DNA of 64,000 bases, taken from Trichoplax adhaerens. Taxonomy: Eukaryota > Placozoa > Uniplacotomia > Trichoplacea > Trichoplacidae. The notes below the pieces were generated by a model. The model had not been told where the DNA came from. It did no database searches and saw only the letters and a list, made by a program, of their open reading frames with translations. Below are positions 51,816 through 64,000 of this stretch, piece after piece. Numbering within the stretch: position 1 is the stretch's first letter; each line of letters opens with the position of its first letter. The stretch spans positions 496,001-560,000 of the forward strand of contig NW_002060967.1 of NCBI RefSeq assembly GCF_000150275.1. The letters run 5' to 3'. Both the position numbers and the translations under genes were made by a program.

Positions 51816-54482
51816 CTAGGATTGCTCGTTTTGCTGTTCCAATATACGATTGGTAGATATTAGTATTCGAGCGGTCAGCATTGGGCAGTTACAAAAGTAA
51901 ATTTCTTCCAATAAATGAGGCGGTAATCGAGAAACATCCAATTGGCTGTTATCAAAACAAGGTGTATACAGATATTCCTCGGTTGTTTTATTGTATCTTA
52001 CGGTGAATTCCAGTCCTAAATTGATAAATGAAGTAATAGAATAATTTTAAAATTATTTTATAAATTATCTTTTACGATCTGATGGCTGTATTATGCATAG
52101 TTATCATATGGGTACAACTTCAATGCTAACATACTGCTTTGACAGGATTTATTTTACTTTGATGGATTTTATTGTCAAACCTTTTAAATCTTGTGATCGA
52201 ATTTTGAATACTTCTTTGTCCTTATTAACACTACTAAGGGGTAAGGGCTCAATATCTAATCGATTAAACTTTTGATATGCTTTGATAGTCATCGCTTGTT
52301 CTTCGATAACGTGCTAAATAAAAATTGTTGATTTTTAATTTATATCTCATCAAAGTATGGTACCCTTGCTATTTCTAGACAACAAGGATAAGCGTACAAA
52401 GATAGGATATTGATTGATTTTATTCTTTCATTCTCACCCTCATCGCTTCAGTGTCAGGGCTTTCAATTCTACTGTTGCGCAAGTTGTTTAACCTTTCTCT
52501 AGCTTTATTTAATTGGTGCTGCAATTTCTTATTTTCATCCACTACAGTTTGCATTTTGCTATGGTGACACTTGAAGTTCATTTCAGTTATGATATGCAAC
52601 CGATGCAGGTGATCATTTAAGAAATTGTATCTTGTTAGCTAGTCCATTTAGTATCCAGTATTTAACATACACGTATTAACGTCGCTTATTTCTATTCATG
52701 GTAGATGGATTATTACACTGGGTACCGATAACTTACCTCTAACGCGTCTGTTTGTGAATGATTCTGTTGATCATTATTATGCGCGTTGTCTCGGCTATCT
52801 TTTACACCTTGTAATTGCTTTTGCAGGTCTTGCTTTTCATCGATGATACTTTGTAATTTTTTTCGATATAATTCGATTTTTTCATCAGATACTGTAATAA
52901 GCAAAGATTGACTTTCAATTTAATTTGATTCTTTATTATACATTGTGGTATTGGATCACTAGATTAGATGCGTGTCTACATCTGCGATAGAATACATCTT
53001 AATGGAAGTAATTGATGTACAGGATTAGGAAATCCTTTTTTGTTCAGTTCAGTTCAGTTTGAATATACCTATATACTTATGTACTACTATCCTTTCTGCT
53101 ACTGCAGTTGATCATTTTTATTTACGATAATAAACACAATATATCAAGTGTGCTGTATCATATGGCATGAAAGTTTCAACTCAGATCAACATCACCATGA
53201 TATGACAATTTTCATATCAACATCGTGTGTAAGACAGGAAAAATAAATACTCAATACTGCACTTACCTCGACAACGTTCTTGACAATCTAACTCTAATTG
53301 ATGATAGCGTCGTTCGGGTTCAGTCTCTCTGGTTTCTAAAAGTTTTTCGAATAATGCGCGGAAAGTATTTTCATCGGAAGGAATGGATTGATTTTCCTAT
53401 TAGGTAGAGCATAACATTGCAATGGCTTATCACTTTGTAAGTACTGATTTATTTTATGCAAGGTGAAAACAGTGACGCACGTTTGACACAGTTTCAATGA
53501 GCAATATTGGATTCAAAGGTTCAAAAATGGTTGTATTCCATTTGTACACGTATTGATCGTACATTGCATAGACAAATGTGGGATCAAGTGCATTACGACG
53601 GAAAAGAGTTACTAGTTCGGGGTATTTTCTCATCTAGTATAAGGCCTTGTATTAGAATCCTGTTAGTAGGGTTTTGATTGGATACACTTAGGACATAGAT
53701 GTATTGGTAGTCGTATGACAAGATTACTAATAACATAAGGGCATAGGTTATTCAATATACAGTACTGTAATGGCAGTGGTACGATGAAATGACTAATGAT
53801 GTAACAAGAACGACATTGATTGATGTACTGTTTTTTATTTCAGGGATAGATGGATTGATGGAAAGCTACGTTCAAAATCAAGATATCATCTTGGTGGTTA
53901 CAAGTAGGCTTTTCACTTTTATTGCAGAGTGATTTCAAATGAACTCTGTATTGTGATGATGTAGCGAACAATTTGGACAAGTCTGTCTACTGGTCAAGCG
54001 ATGCATTGATTCAATAAACAACAATATTGTAAGCATTCATTGGCGTCCTACGTTGTTGATGGAGGCGATTGGATGATTGATGAATAAGCGAAAGACTATA
54101 CTGTACGATGAAAAGAAGAGATGATGTTGATCGTTATTGTAGGCTGTGATGTGTGTTACAGAGTGATTTAAAATTGGAATGATGTATCAGGAATAGCCTA
54201 GGACAAGACTTTCTACTATGATGAATGGATGCATCCACTGTGTATTTTTCTACACGATCGTGAGGGAGTTTTGGACTGGGACAGGAAACTGCAGTACTAT
54301 CAAGGCAACGAAACGTAGGACGAATACTCCAAGTTATTTGAAGCGTATTTCCCACTGACCTTGGTCGACTTTGAAGTTTTCCTTGATTGATGTCTATTTC
54401 TTCTTGCCATTGGTGAATTTTCATGACTGGAGTCGAGAGGACGCTTGATCCTAGTATACCTCCTCGAGCTGCTGGTGGCCAT
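51816..54482 (-). CDS. Coiled-coil protein with C-terminal Csm1/Pcs1-like domain
   Basis: Six in-phase exons: 54360-54482, 53267-53396, 52737-52891, 52438-52569, 52181-52313, 51816-52015, giving 873 nt or 290 aa. Order: basic, Ser/Arg-rich N-terminus (MATSSSRRYTRIKRP); long charged coiled coil (about 45-190, e.g. KIELYRKKLQSIIDEKQDLQ and KKLQHQLNKARERLNNL); globular C-terminus. The last part (LEFTVRYNKTTEEYLYTP, gap, LPPHLLEEIYF, then a final helix) follows the yeast Csm1 pattern LGFV...TEVIYAPV...LPEYLFETLSFP plus terminal helix, and AYQKFNRLDI matches the first helix of that fold. Csm1/Pcs1 is the monopolin and kinetochore cross-linking subunit known from fungi. I infer a chromosome-segregation role. 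Alternatives are another RWD-fold kinetochore protein (SPC24, SPC25, CENP-O/P) or the MAD1 C-terminus. The exon structure is firm; the family call is tentative. Confidence 0.7.
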
Positions 54483-55421
54483 TTTAACAATTTGAATAAT
54501 TTTGAATTTGACCGCTACCGTTAAAAAAGTTCCACAATAAATAGAAATGCTGCTGTACAGTGTACAGTCCACTAGGGGACTGAGCTTACGATACATTGTA
54601 CTGTGCCTGCAGACCGTGCTACTGTAGTACAGTATTTTTGGAGGATAAATACTGTACTGCAACCACTGTACACTGTACGAGACTGCAACAGAGGGTCGAG
54701 ACAGACAGGCGCATAGTACAGTCGACAATGTACTGTACATTGTACTGTACACTGTATACAGTACAATGATTGTAGGCGTGCTTGTACTGTACTGTACACT
54801 GTACAGTACAGTACAGTACAGTACAGTACACTACACTGTACATTGTACTGTACAGTATAATCACCTTAGCCGCAAAACACAGTGCTGCAAAATGGCGATT
54901 TGAAGGGAAACAACAGTCGTACCTTCTTCTGCAATGATTTCAAATCTGCAGGATACTGACTGAATTCTAGTTTGAAAATTGCATCGATTGCTCCTTCATC
55001 TATCTTTTTATATCAAATGACAGGCAAATTTGACAGCTTGACTACAATTTAGAGCGCCTTACACCACTCCAATAACAACCGCCTCACACTCGTACACTAC
55101 CGTACAGTCTACAGTCTACAGTATTTTGTGGCCAATGTGGACTGTACTAGCGTATCCAGCAACAGGATACGACTGGTCTGTCATAGACTCACGGTCGCCA
55201 TCGCCATACCAATGCCTTGTACCTGGCCTGTTCCTTCAGCCAGTTGGCTGAAAAGTCAGTCCATCCATCCAGGAGAAAGTAGGCACTACTTCGTCAACAG
55301 TATCCATTCAAAATGGCCAAGTAGGCAAAGTCGACACAATTCATTGCTTTTACTCATCATCATCATCTGCCACAGTATCGCCATTCATTGATCATCTTCA
55401 TCACAAGTAGGAGGACCAACG
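54483..55421. promoter_or_regulatory. Bidirectional upstream region of the Csm1-like gene and WWOX
   Basis: 939 bp between divergent start codons. 54552-54860 is almost wholly GTAC palindrome text: 'tgtacagtgtacagtc', 'aatgtactgtacattgtact', 'gtactgtacactgtacagta', then repeated 'cagtacagta'. A smaller cluster (cgtacactaccgtacagtc) lies at 55093-55121 on the WWOX side. The rest is mixed-composition DNA without a visible TATA box. Confidence 0.6.
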
Positions 55422-58400
55422 ATGCAAGTGTCTAATCTTTATAGCAACGACGCTGACACAACCAGTTCGGATGCTGATTCAGATCCTGAATTACTACCTG
55501 GCTGGGAGAAAAGTAAAACATCGACTGGAAGAACCTTTTACGTTGAGTGAGTTCTACAACATCGTTATCCATCATTCTACAGCCAGCATAATACAGTACT
55601 CCAATACAGACTGCATCATCATTCTTCATAACTTCTTTCAGTGTTCATTCCCTTGGCCATTTTCATTCTATTCAGGTTGCATCGTCTCACCGGCTATTAT
55701 CAATCTCATCAGTCTATCATGTAGTTAGGCTGGAGTCCTTTGCTAAATACGCATATCATGATACAATTGACTTTTGCTTTTGTAACAACAAACTTTTCCA
55801 TGCATAATATGTATTGTATTGATCTACAGTTCGACAGCTAACTCAATACTCTAGTAGCGACTGGATGATTGTTATTATTCCTTTTGGCTTGGGCTAATCG
55901 CTGATGCGTTTAGGCTAGAAATCAATTACTGTACTTATACGAGATTGACTTCTGCCTTCTTGTACTAGTCATGGCATAACAATCATTTACATCGAATGAA
56001 TTCCGCTACACCTGCACTGTATTTGCTTTTATCCAAGGTTCTACAGCGAACACAATACTCTAGTAAGAACTGCATGATGGTTGTTGTGATAGTCATAGAC
56101 TTACCCATTTTCATTCTGGTTAGGCTAGGTTGGGCTAGTCTCTGCTACGATGATGACGGCATATTTGTACCATGGAATGAGGCATTGATCCGGCTTAAGT
56201 CCTTTGCTAATCGGCTTCTGCCCTCGTATACAAATAATGTCGTCGTTGATATGAATACGATGTGATAATACTATTAGCCTGATTGTCATAACTCTTAAAT
56301 CAACAAATGTGATAACCCTTAAAGCTTCTCCATGTAGCCAGGATTCTGATTCATTTCAATTTAGTGTGCAATTACTTTCATGGTATTAAAGTCATCATGT
56401 AATCAAAGAATGTTGTCAATATGCAAAACAAGTACACATCAAATCCACGCATTAACCCCATGTTCACAGTCAAACTCACTTTGGCTTCTCCTGGTAGCCA
56501 TAATTCTGTCTTAGTTGCCTTCCCCTTGTTCTCAACCAATCTGTATTACATTACTTGTATGCTTGTACTACGTAAAAGTAATTTTGCAGTAATAGGATGT
56601 TGTCAAGGCTATTAATGATACTCATATAAATGGACTTTATCTTCATTTCTTTATCGTTATAATGTACACGTTTACTATTCTGTACAATGCTAACTGAAAT
56701 ACTGTACATGATTGTCTTATTGATAGCCATAATACTCAAACGACACAGTGGGAACATCCGCAACGTAGCCACAAGAAACCGCATCAAAAGATCGGTAATG
56801 CACCATATACTAATGCTAGTGTAATTATGCTTTAATGTTGACAATCTTCACACATCAAGAAATCATAATAGAGCACTCTAGTTGCACTGTATGTTGTATT
56901 CATTCAATCATCCGTTGCTTAAGTTAATCATGAATGATCATCTTAGTCCATGCCTTATGCAATTCTCTTGTTGCACCGTATGTTGTGTTCATAAAATCGT
57001 CCATGGTATCAACTTACTGCTATTCTGTAGGTTACTCGTTCTTTGTGTTAATAAAGGTTAGCCATGCCAATTAGCAATTCAATAATTCCAATTCTAATCT
57101 CAGATTTACCATTTGGCTGGATTCAAATCAAGAACGAAAATGGTACAATTCTCTATGTCAAGTAAGTTGTTCATTAAAGTGTTACTCCAAAGTCATGATA
57201 GAAATGAACTACTGTAATCATAATCAATACGATTCCAAAGAGTTGATGCATTTTAATACTGTTAGAGTATGCAATAAAATTATTTAAATTAGGTAGCCAT
57301 CAAGATATTCTTGTAATAATTTCGGTAATCGCATTTCAACAATCTTATTTAGTCAAAGAAATCAAAAGAAAACCTATGTAGATCCAAGATTAGCTTTTCG
57401 AATGAAGAAAAATCGCCGAGTATTTGATGCTGTTTCAACATCAATGGACGTCCTACAGGGTAGAAACTTATCCGGTGGAATTGCACTAATAACTGGAGCT
57501 ACTAGCGGAATTGGTTAGTTTGTGGTCTTACTAGGTCTAAAATTAGTAATTTTATTCGATTTGCTGCTTTTGAGTAGTTATGAGCCCTTTGTATATACGC
57601 GTAAAGTGTATATAACCTTAAAATCTCAATTTAAAGCTAGTACATCTGATCTAGTATAAATTTAGGAAAAATTTTAATTCATTACGATAGATAAGGGAAT
57701 CATGGCTTATATTATTGTTATTTAGCATATAAAATTATGAATAATTCGTATTTATTTCCATGTATGACAATGAATACCGTCAATGGTTATACACACACAA
57801 TCAATTAGTATGTTATTACTTCATAAAGACGTAGACTACTGGGCAAATAGATAACTTCAAAATTGATTAGTAAATTCAACATATCGGATACATGCTAAGT
57901 GCAGCCTAAGCTTATTTTTATCATGTAAAACTTGACTACACTCATAGATTTATTAGAATATTGCTGCTCGATCGATACTGGTATTACATTCTAGCTCTGA
58001 TATCATTGCTAGTAAATGATTGATTATTGTCTTATAGCCAAATTGCTGATCAATGTTTAGGATTTGAGACCGCTCGAGCTCTCGCACTGCATGGGGCTTT
58101 AGTCATAATGGGCTGTCATGATATCGTAAAAGGATCTATCGCAGCAAAGAAGATTACAAAAGAAGAGGTTCATCTACTCTTTAAATTACGAACAATTAAG
58201 ATATGAGACCTATTCGTACAAGTTAAAAAAATGAGGCAGTTACTCATAATTTCTATTTGCAAATACTTCCCTTCTACTACTGTACATAATTATAGCAAGA
58301 CTTAACTTTTTATATTTTCTGCCCTAATTATTCTGTGTTTTCATAGCCTCTGGCGAAGATTGACGTTATAGAAGTAGATCTATCGTCTTTAAAGAGTATA

Positions 58401-59438
58401 GCATGCTTAGCTGATGAAGTTTTAAAAAAATACAGGTCGGCAACTTTATGGGATTACTACGTGAAAAATTACCTTGACTAAGGTCTGATCAATCTTGTAT
58501 TACTTGTATCATTCAGGCAATTACATGTAATCATTTGTAATGCTGGTGTATTGGGATTACCGTGGAGACTAACTACGGACGAATTGGAATACACTTTTAC
58601 TGTGAATTATATTGGTCATTTTTATCTCGTAAAATTGTTAACTGAGCTTCTTATTTCCTCCTCGCCGGCAAGAGTTGTTGTTATTTCTTCTGAGTCTCAC
58701 AGGTCTGCTGAATTATGCTTGTCAAACATTCACATATTATCGCATTAAGAATTGACGTCTTTTGCATTGCAATTTCATTTTAGATTTCCCACTACTGATG
58801 GAAGTTCGTTTAATGTGGAAAATATTCTACCTTCAAAACAGCAATTTATCCCAATGGAGGCTTATAATCAATCCAAATTATGTGGAATATTATTTAGTAA
58901 CGAATTCAATCGTAAATATTCATGCTACGGTGTGACATCGAATGCGGTTCACCCAGGCAATTTATTGCCAACTTCGCTATGTCGAAATTCATGGTTTTAT
59001 ACAATTTTATTTTTATTGGCTAGGCCTTTTGCTAAGTCTACTGTAAGTAGCATTGCTAATGAATGATATAGATGTATTCGATATTTCGCAGTACGCTAAA
59101 GTTATAAGAACCTCAACAAATTTAATATATTAAGATCAACAAGCTTGCTACTACTCGTATCCGTATTCCACAATTAGTATAATTTTATAATATGAAATTT
59201 GATGGATAGTTTATTTCTCTCGTTTTAATTGTTATAATCATTTTAGGTGCAAGGTGCTGCTACGACTACTTTTTGTGCAGCAGCTAGAGAGTTGAATGGT
59301 GTTGGCGGTTCTTATTTTAATAATTGCCAACGCTGTGATCCATCGCCTGAATCTCAAAATGAAGAGTTAGCAAGAGCTCTATGGAAATATACTGAAAGTT
59401 TATTAAGCTGTAGAACGATTCGGTTACTTCCTCAATAA
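55422..59438 (+). CDS. WWOX: WW domain-containing oxidoreductase
   Basis: Two N-terminal WW domains and a short-chain dehydrogenase/reductase domain; in vertebrates a tumour suppressor binding PPxY partners. Nine in-phase exons: 55422-55546, 56727-56794, 57104-57161, 57353-57513, 58061-58167, 58347-58435, 58517-58702, 58784-59042, 59247-59438, giving 1245 nt or 414 aa, the human length. WW1: [17 protein letters not shown]...TTQWEHP. WW2: [18 protein letters not shown]...KKTYVDPRL, with Tyr in place of the second Trp, as in human. [11 protein letters not shown] (131-138), [15 protein letters not shown] (catalytic Ser region), YNQSK (Tyr292, Lys296), SNAVHPGN. Start context has A at -3. AATAAA overlaps the stop codon. 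The gene spans only 4 kb, whereas human WWOX exceeds 1 Mb. It is divergent from the Csm1-like gene. Confidence 0.97.
55565..56150 (+). repeat. Three diverged copies of a ~100-bp segment in WWOX intron 1
   Basis: Related blocks start near 55571 (ctacagccagcataatacag), 55826 (ctacagttcgacagctaact) and 56039 (tctacagcgaacacaatact). Each continues with 'caatactctagtaagaactgcatgat.gttgtt' and 'cttggccattttcattct.gttaggct'. Spacing is irregular (about 255 and 213 bp). Non-coding. Confidence 0.6.
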
Positions 59439-61029
59439 ATTAATAAATTCTGTATTTATAAATTATTATGAACCATTTCCTCGATCATGAGTAGTCAAAT
59501 GAAATTCTTATATGCCACCCAAATCCTAAACTACCACCGTATGTACATATTTTATTGGATAAATAATTATTTGCTGTGTTATTGATACAGTATATCCTGA
59601 TAGTTATTATTGTTATAATTAGAGATAATAAATATCCACTATAATCATGACAAATTACTTAATGAATACTATGTAAACGTGTATCATTTTATTTGCTGTT
59701 AATGCATCAATTTTATACCTCTTAACTGACTGAAAATAAAGCTGTTTCTACCTAAGGTGCTATCTGAATCGGATCAATACAAATATATCATTAATTAACG
59801 GAGATGATAATAACAATAAAAGCATAATCTAAGGCGGTAATAATTAATCAACACAATAGATGACAAGTACGAGTAATAGTAACAAAAAGTTTAGAAATTG
59901 TAAACTAAGCTATAAATCGTAATAGGCTTATACCTTATTTCTTGCAAGTAGGAAAGCGTGCAATCGATCTTGTAGTTCATCAGGATATTTTTCAAAGTTG
60001 GTGAGCGCCAGTATTTACTCGTATAAACGAAAATAGGTACTCTTTCTTTTGTACTAGTACTTAGAATACTAGAATTAGTGTCAATCTAGTACTCCATGAG
60101 TAACTCACTTTAAGATGCATCTGGCACATTGCTCGATATAAAATTTAGCTTGTTTTGTTTTAACGCGACACAATCAATGCTTGGCTTCACTACGTTCAAA
60201 TTTAAATAAACTCGTGTCGAAAAATTAATCAATGTGACAAGATAGCCATTAAAAAGATCACTTGCTATTACATGATGTATATATTTATTTATTGTAATCC
60301 ACACAATTTTTACTTATCCAGAGATAATATGCATTTCTTTACAAGACCATTCCTGAAGTTATAAATCATTATTTATATAATTAATTACCTTATTTACAAC
60401 ATCGAGATAGACAGCGCAAAGTGAGTTCTATTGCTTTAAATGTTATGACATTACTATGCATAAAACAACTTGAAGGCTCTTCCGCTTAAATTAAAAAATA
60501 ATAATGACAGTACAGTCATGAATGAATGCTTAAAAAGCGTTTTAGCTGAATGTATATCATGCAGTCGTTTAGTAAGAATTTCTATAATTACAATGATACT
60601 AGTACATAATTTAAACCTGTTTTTATCATTTCGTAAAACCATCATTGCAATTATACACATAAAATGCAGAGGCTCAGCACTTGTCATGGTTAAATTTATG
60701 GACAAGGAAAACGTGAGCGAAACTTGAACATTTGGTAGTTTCTATTAGGGTTATTAACTGTAAATGTCCGATGCTCTTCGAATAGTATTAAGTACGGCGT
60801 CCACTCATTGCAATTGCTGAAAAATTATAACTTCTTTCAACTAATGTAGTTGTTTCACAATTTAATAACAAGTCGAAGTACTAATTGAATGATAATTAAC
60901 GTTAAAATAATTCATTTTTCGTGACATTTAAAATATCAAAAATCATTGTACAGTAGTTTGGTTTCACGCACATTGAAATATGCAAAATGCAATTATTATA
61001 ATGAAATACGACGAAAAGCCAACTTTAAC
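59439..61029. other. Tail-to-tail spacer between WWOX and ATG16L
   Basis: No gene can be supported. A minus-strand segment near 59937-60002 reads like a helical exon (EKYPDELQDRLHAFLLARNK, then gtataag), and an open frame lies at 60110-60304. I could not join them in phase, nor recognise a family. Confidence 0.4.
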
Positions 61030-63908
<2,879 letters not shown>

Positions 63909-64000
63909 CTAAGCAAGATGTATTGCAATTCAGATTTGAAGAAAATGTAATAAACTAATCAATTATGTAATAGCAAAAATTTAAACACAAAAAGCTAACT

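Noticed and set aside
52420-52437. In-frame stop (VRMKE then TAA) ending the Csm1-like gene after its coiled coil
   Set aside because: A good donor (AGG|GTGAGA) lies just before it, and splicing there to 52313 and 52015 keeps phase and yields a Csm1-like domain, so the read-through is more likely intronic.
47580-54860. GTAC-rich runs as CRISPR-like or telomeric arrays
   Set aside because: No constant repeat with unique spacers and no telomere unit; they are irregular short palindromes in a spliced eukaryotic genome.
54134-54864. Several overlapping minus-strand frames above the Csm1-like start
   Set aside because: Same GTAC low-complexity effect; only the frame beginning at 54482 joins downstream exons in phase.
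60110-60727. Open frames on both strands between WWOX and ATG16L
   Set aside because: Hydrophobic, mutually overlapping chance frames; attempts to link them with the helical segment near 59940 failed on phase.

Overview
The window reads as nuclear DNA of an early-branching animal. It is visibly AT-rich, and every recognisable gene is split into many short exons by short GT-AG introns. Conceptual proteins match the human ones closely in length: TPP2 about 1244 aa, TRAPPC1 145 aa, WWOX 414 aa. This architecture, plus an opsin-like GPCR with no retinal-binding lysine, suggests a placozoan (Trichoplax/Hoilungia type). That is inference; no species-diagnostic sequence was available. All exon models were built by eye from splice sites, reading phase and protein similarity.

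Layout. 1-2512 (-): the upstream part of an unidentified coiled-coil gene that leaves the left edge. 2513-7981: repeat-rich, no convincing gene. 7982-18293 (-): tripeptidyl-peptidase II, complete in 41 exons. 18294-20065: shared upstream region. 20066-23555 (+): TMEM164, with an extra homologous copy of one exon. 23556-27114: intergenic with a ~235-bp satellite. 27115-30023 (+): two-exon opsin-like GPCR. 30024-33092: degenerate repeats. 33093-47501 (-): GCC2-type golgin, 50 exons, containing a recent in-frame five-exon duplication. 48458-50896 (+): TRAPPC1. 51816-54482 (-): a coiled-coil protein whose C-terminal domain resembles monopolin subunit Csm1/Pcs1. 55422-59438 (+): WWOX. 61030-63908 (-): ATG16L1-type autophagy protein with a complete WD40 propeller, running off the right edge.

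Organisation. Genes sit in three head-to-head pairs (TPP2/TMEM164, GCC2/TRAPPC1, Csm1-like/WWOX) and mostly tail-to-tail neighbours. Each head-to-head interval holds palindromic GTAC-rich runs (TACTGTAC/GTACAGTA, TGTACA), densest at 47.6-47.8 and 54.55-54.86 kb. GCC2 and TRAPPC1, two Golgi vesicle-tethering factors, share one intergenic promoter. With ATG16L and TMEM164 the window is rich in membrane-trafficking and autophagy genes, which may be coincidence.

Most novel: the Csm1/Pcs1-like kinetochore candidate in an animal; the duplicated TMEM164 exon; the GCC2 duplication, whose substitutions fall in exons and not introns; and the GTAC palindromes at divergent promoters. No rRNA, tRNA, CRISPR, intact transposon or viral gene was recognised.
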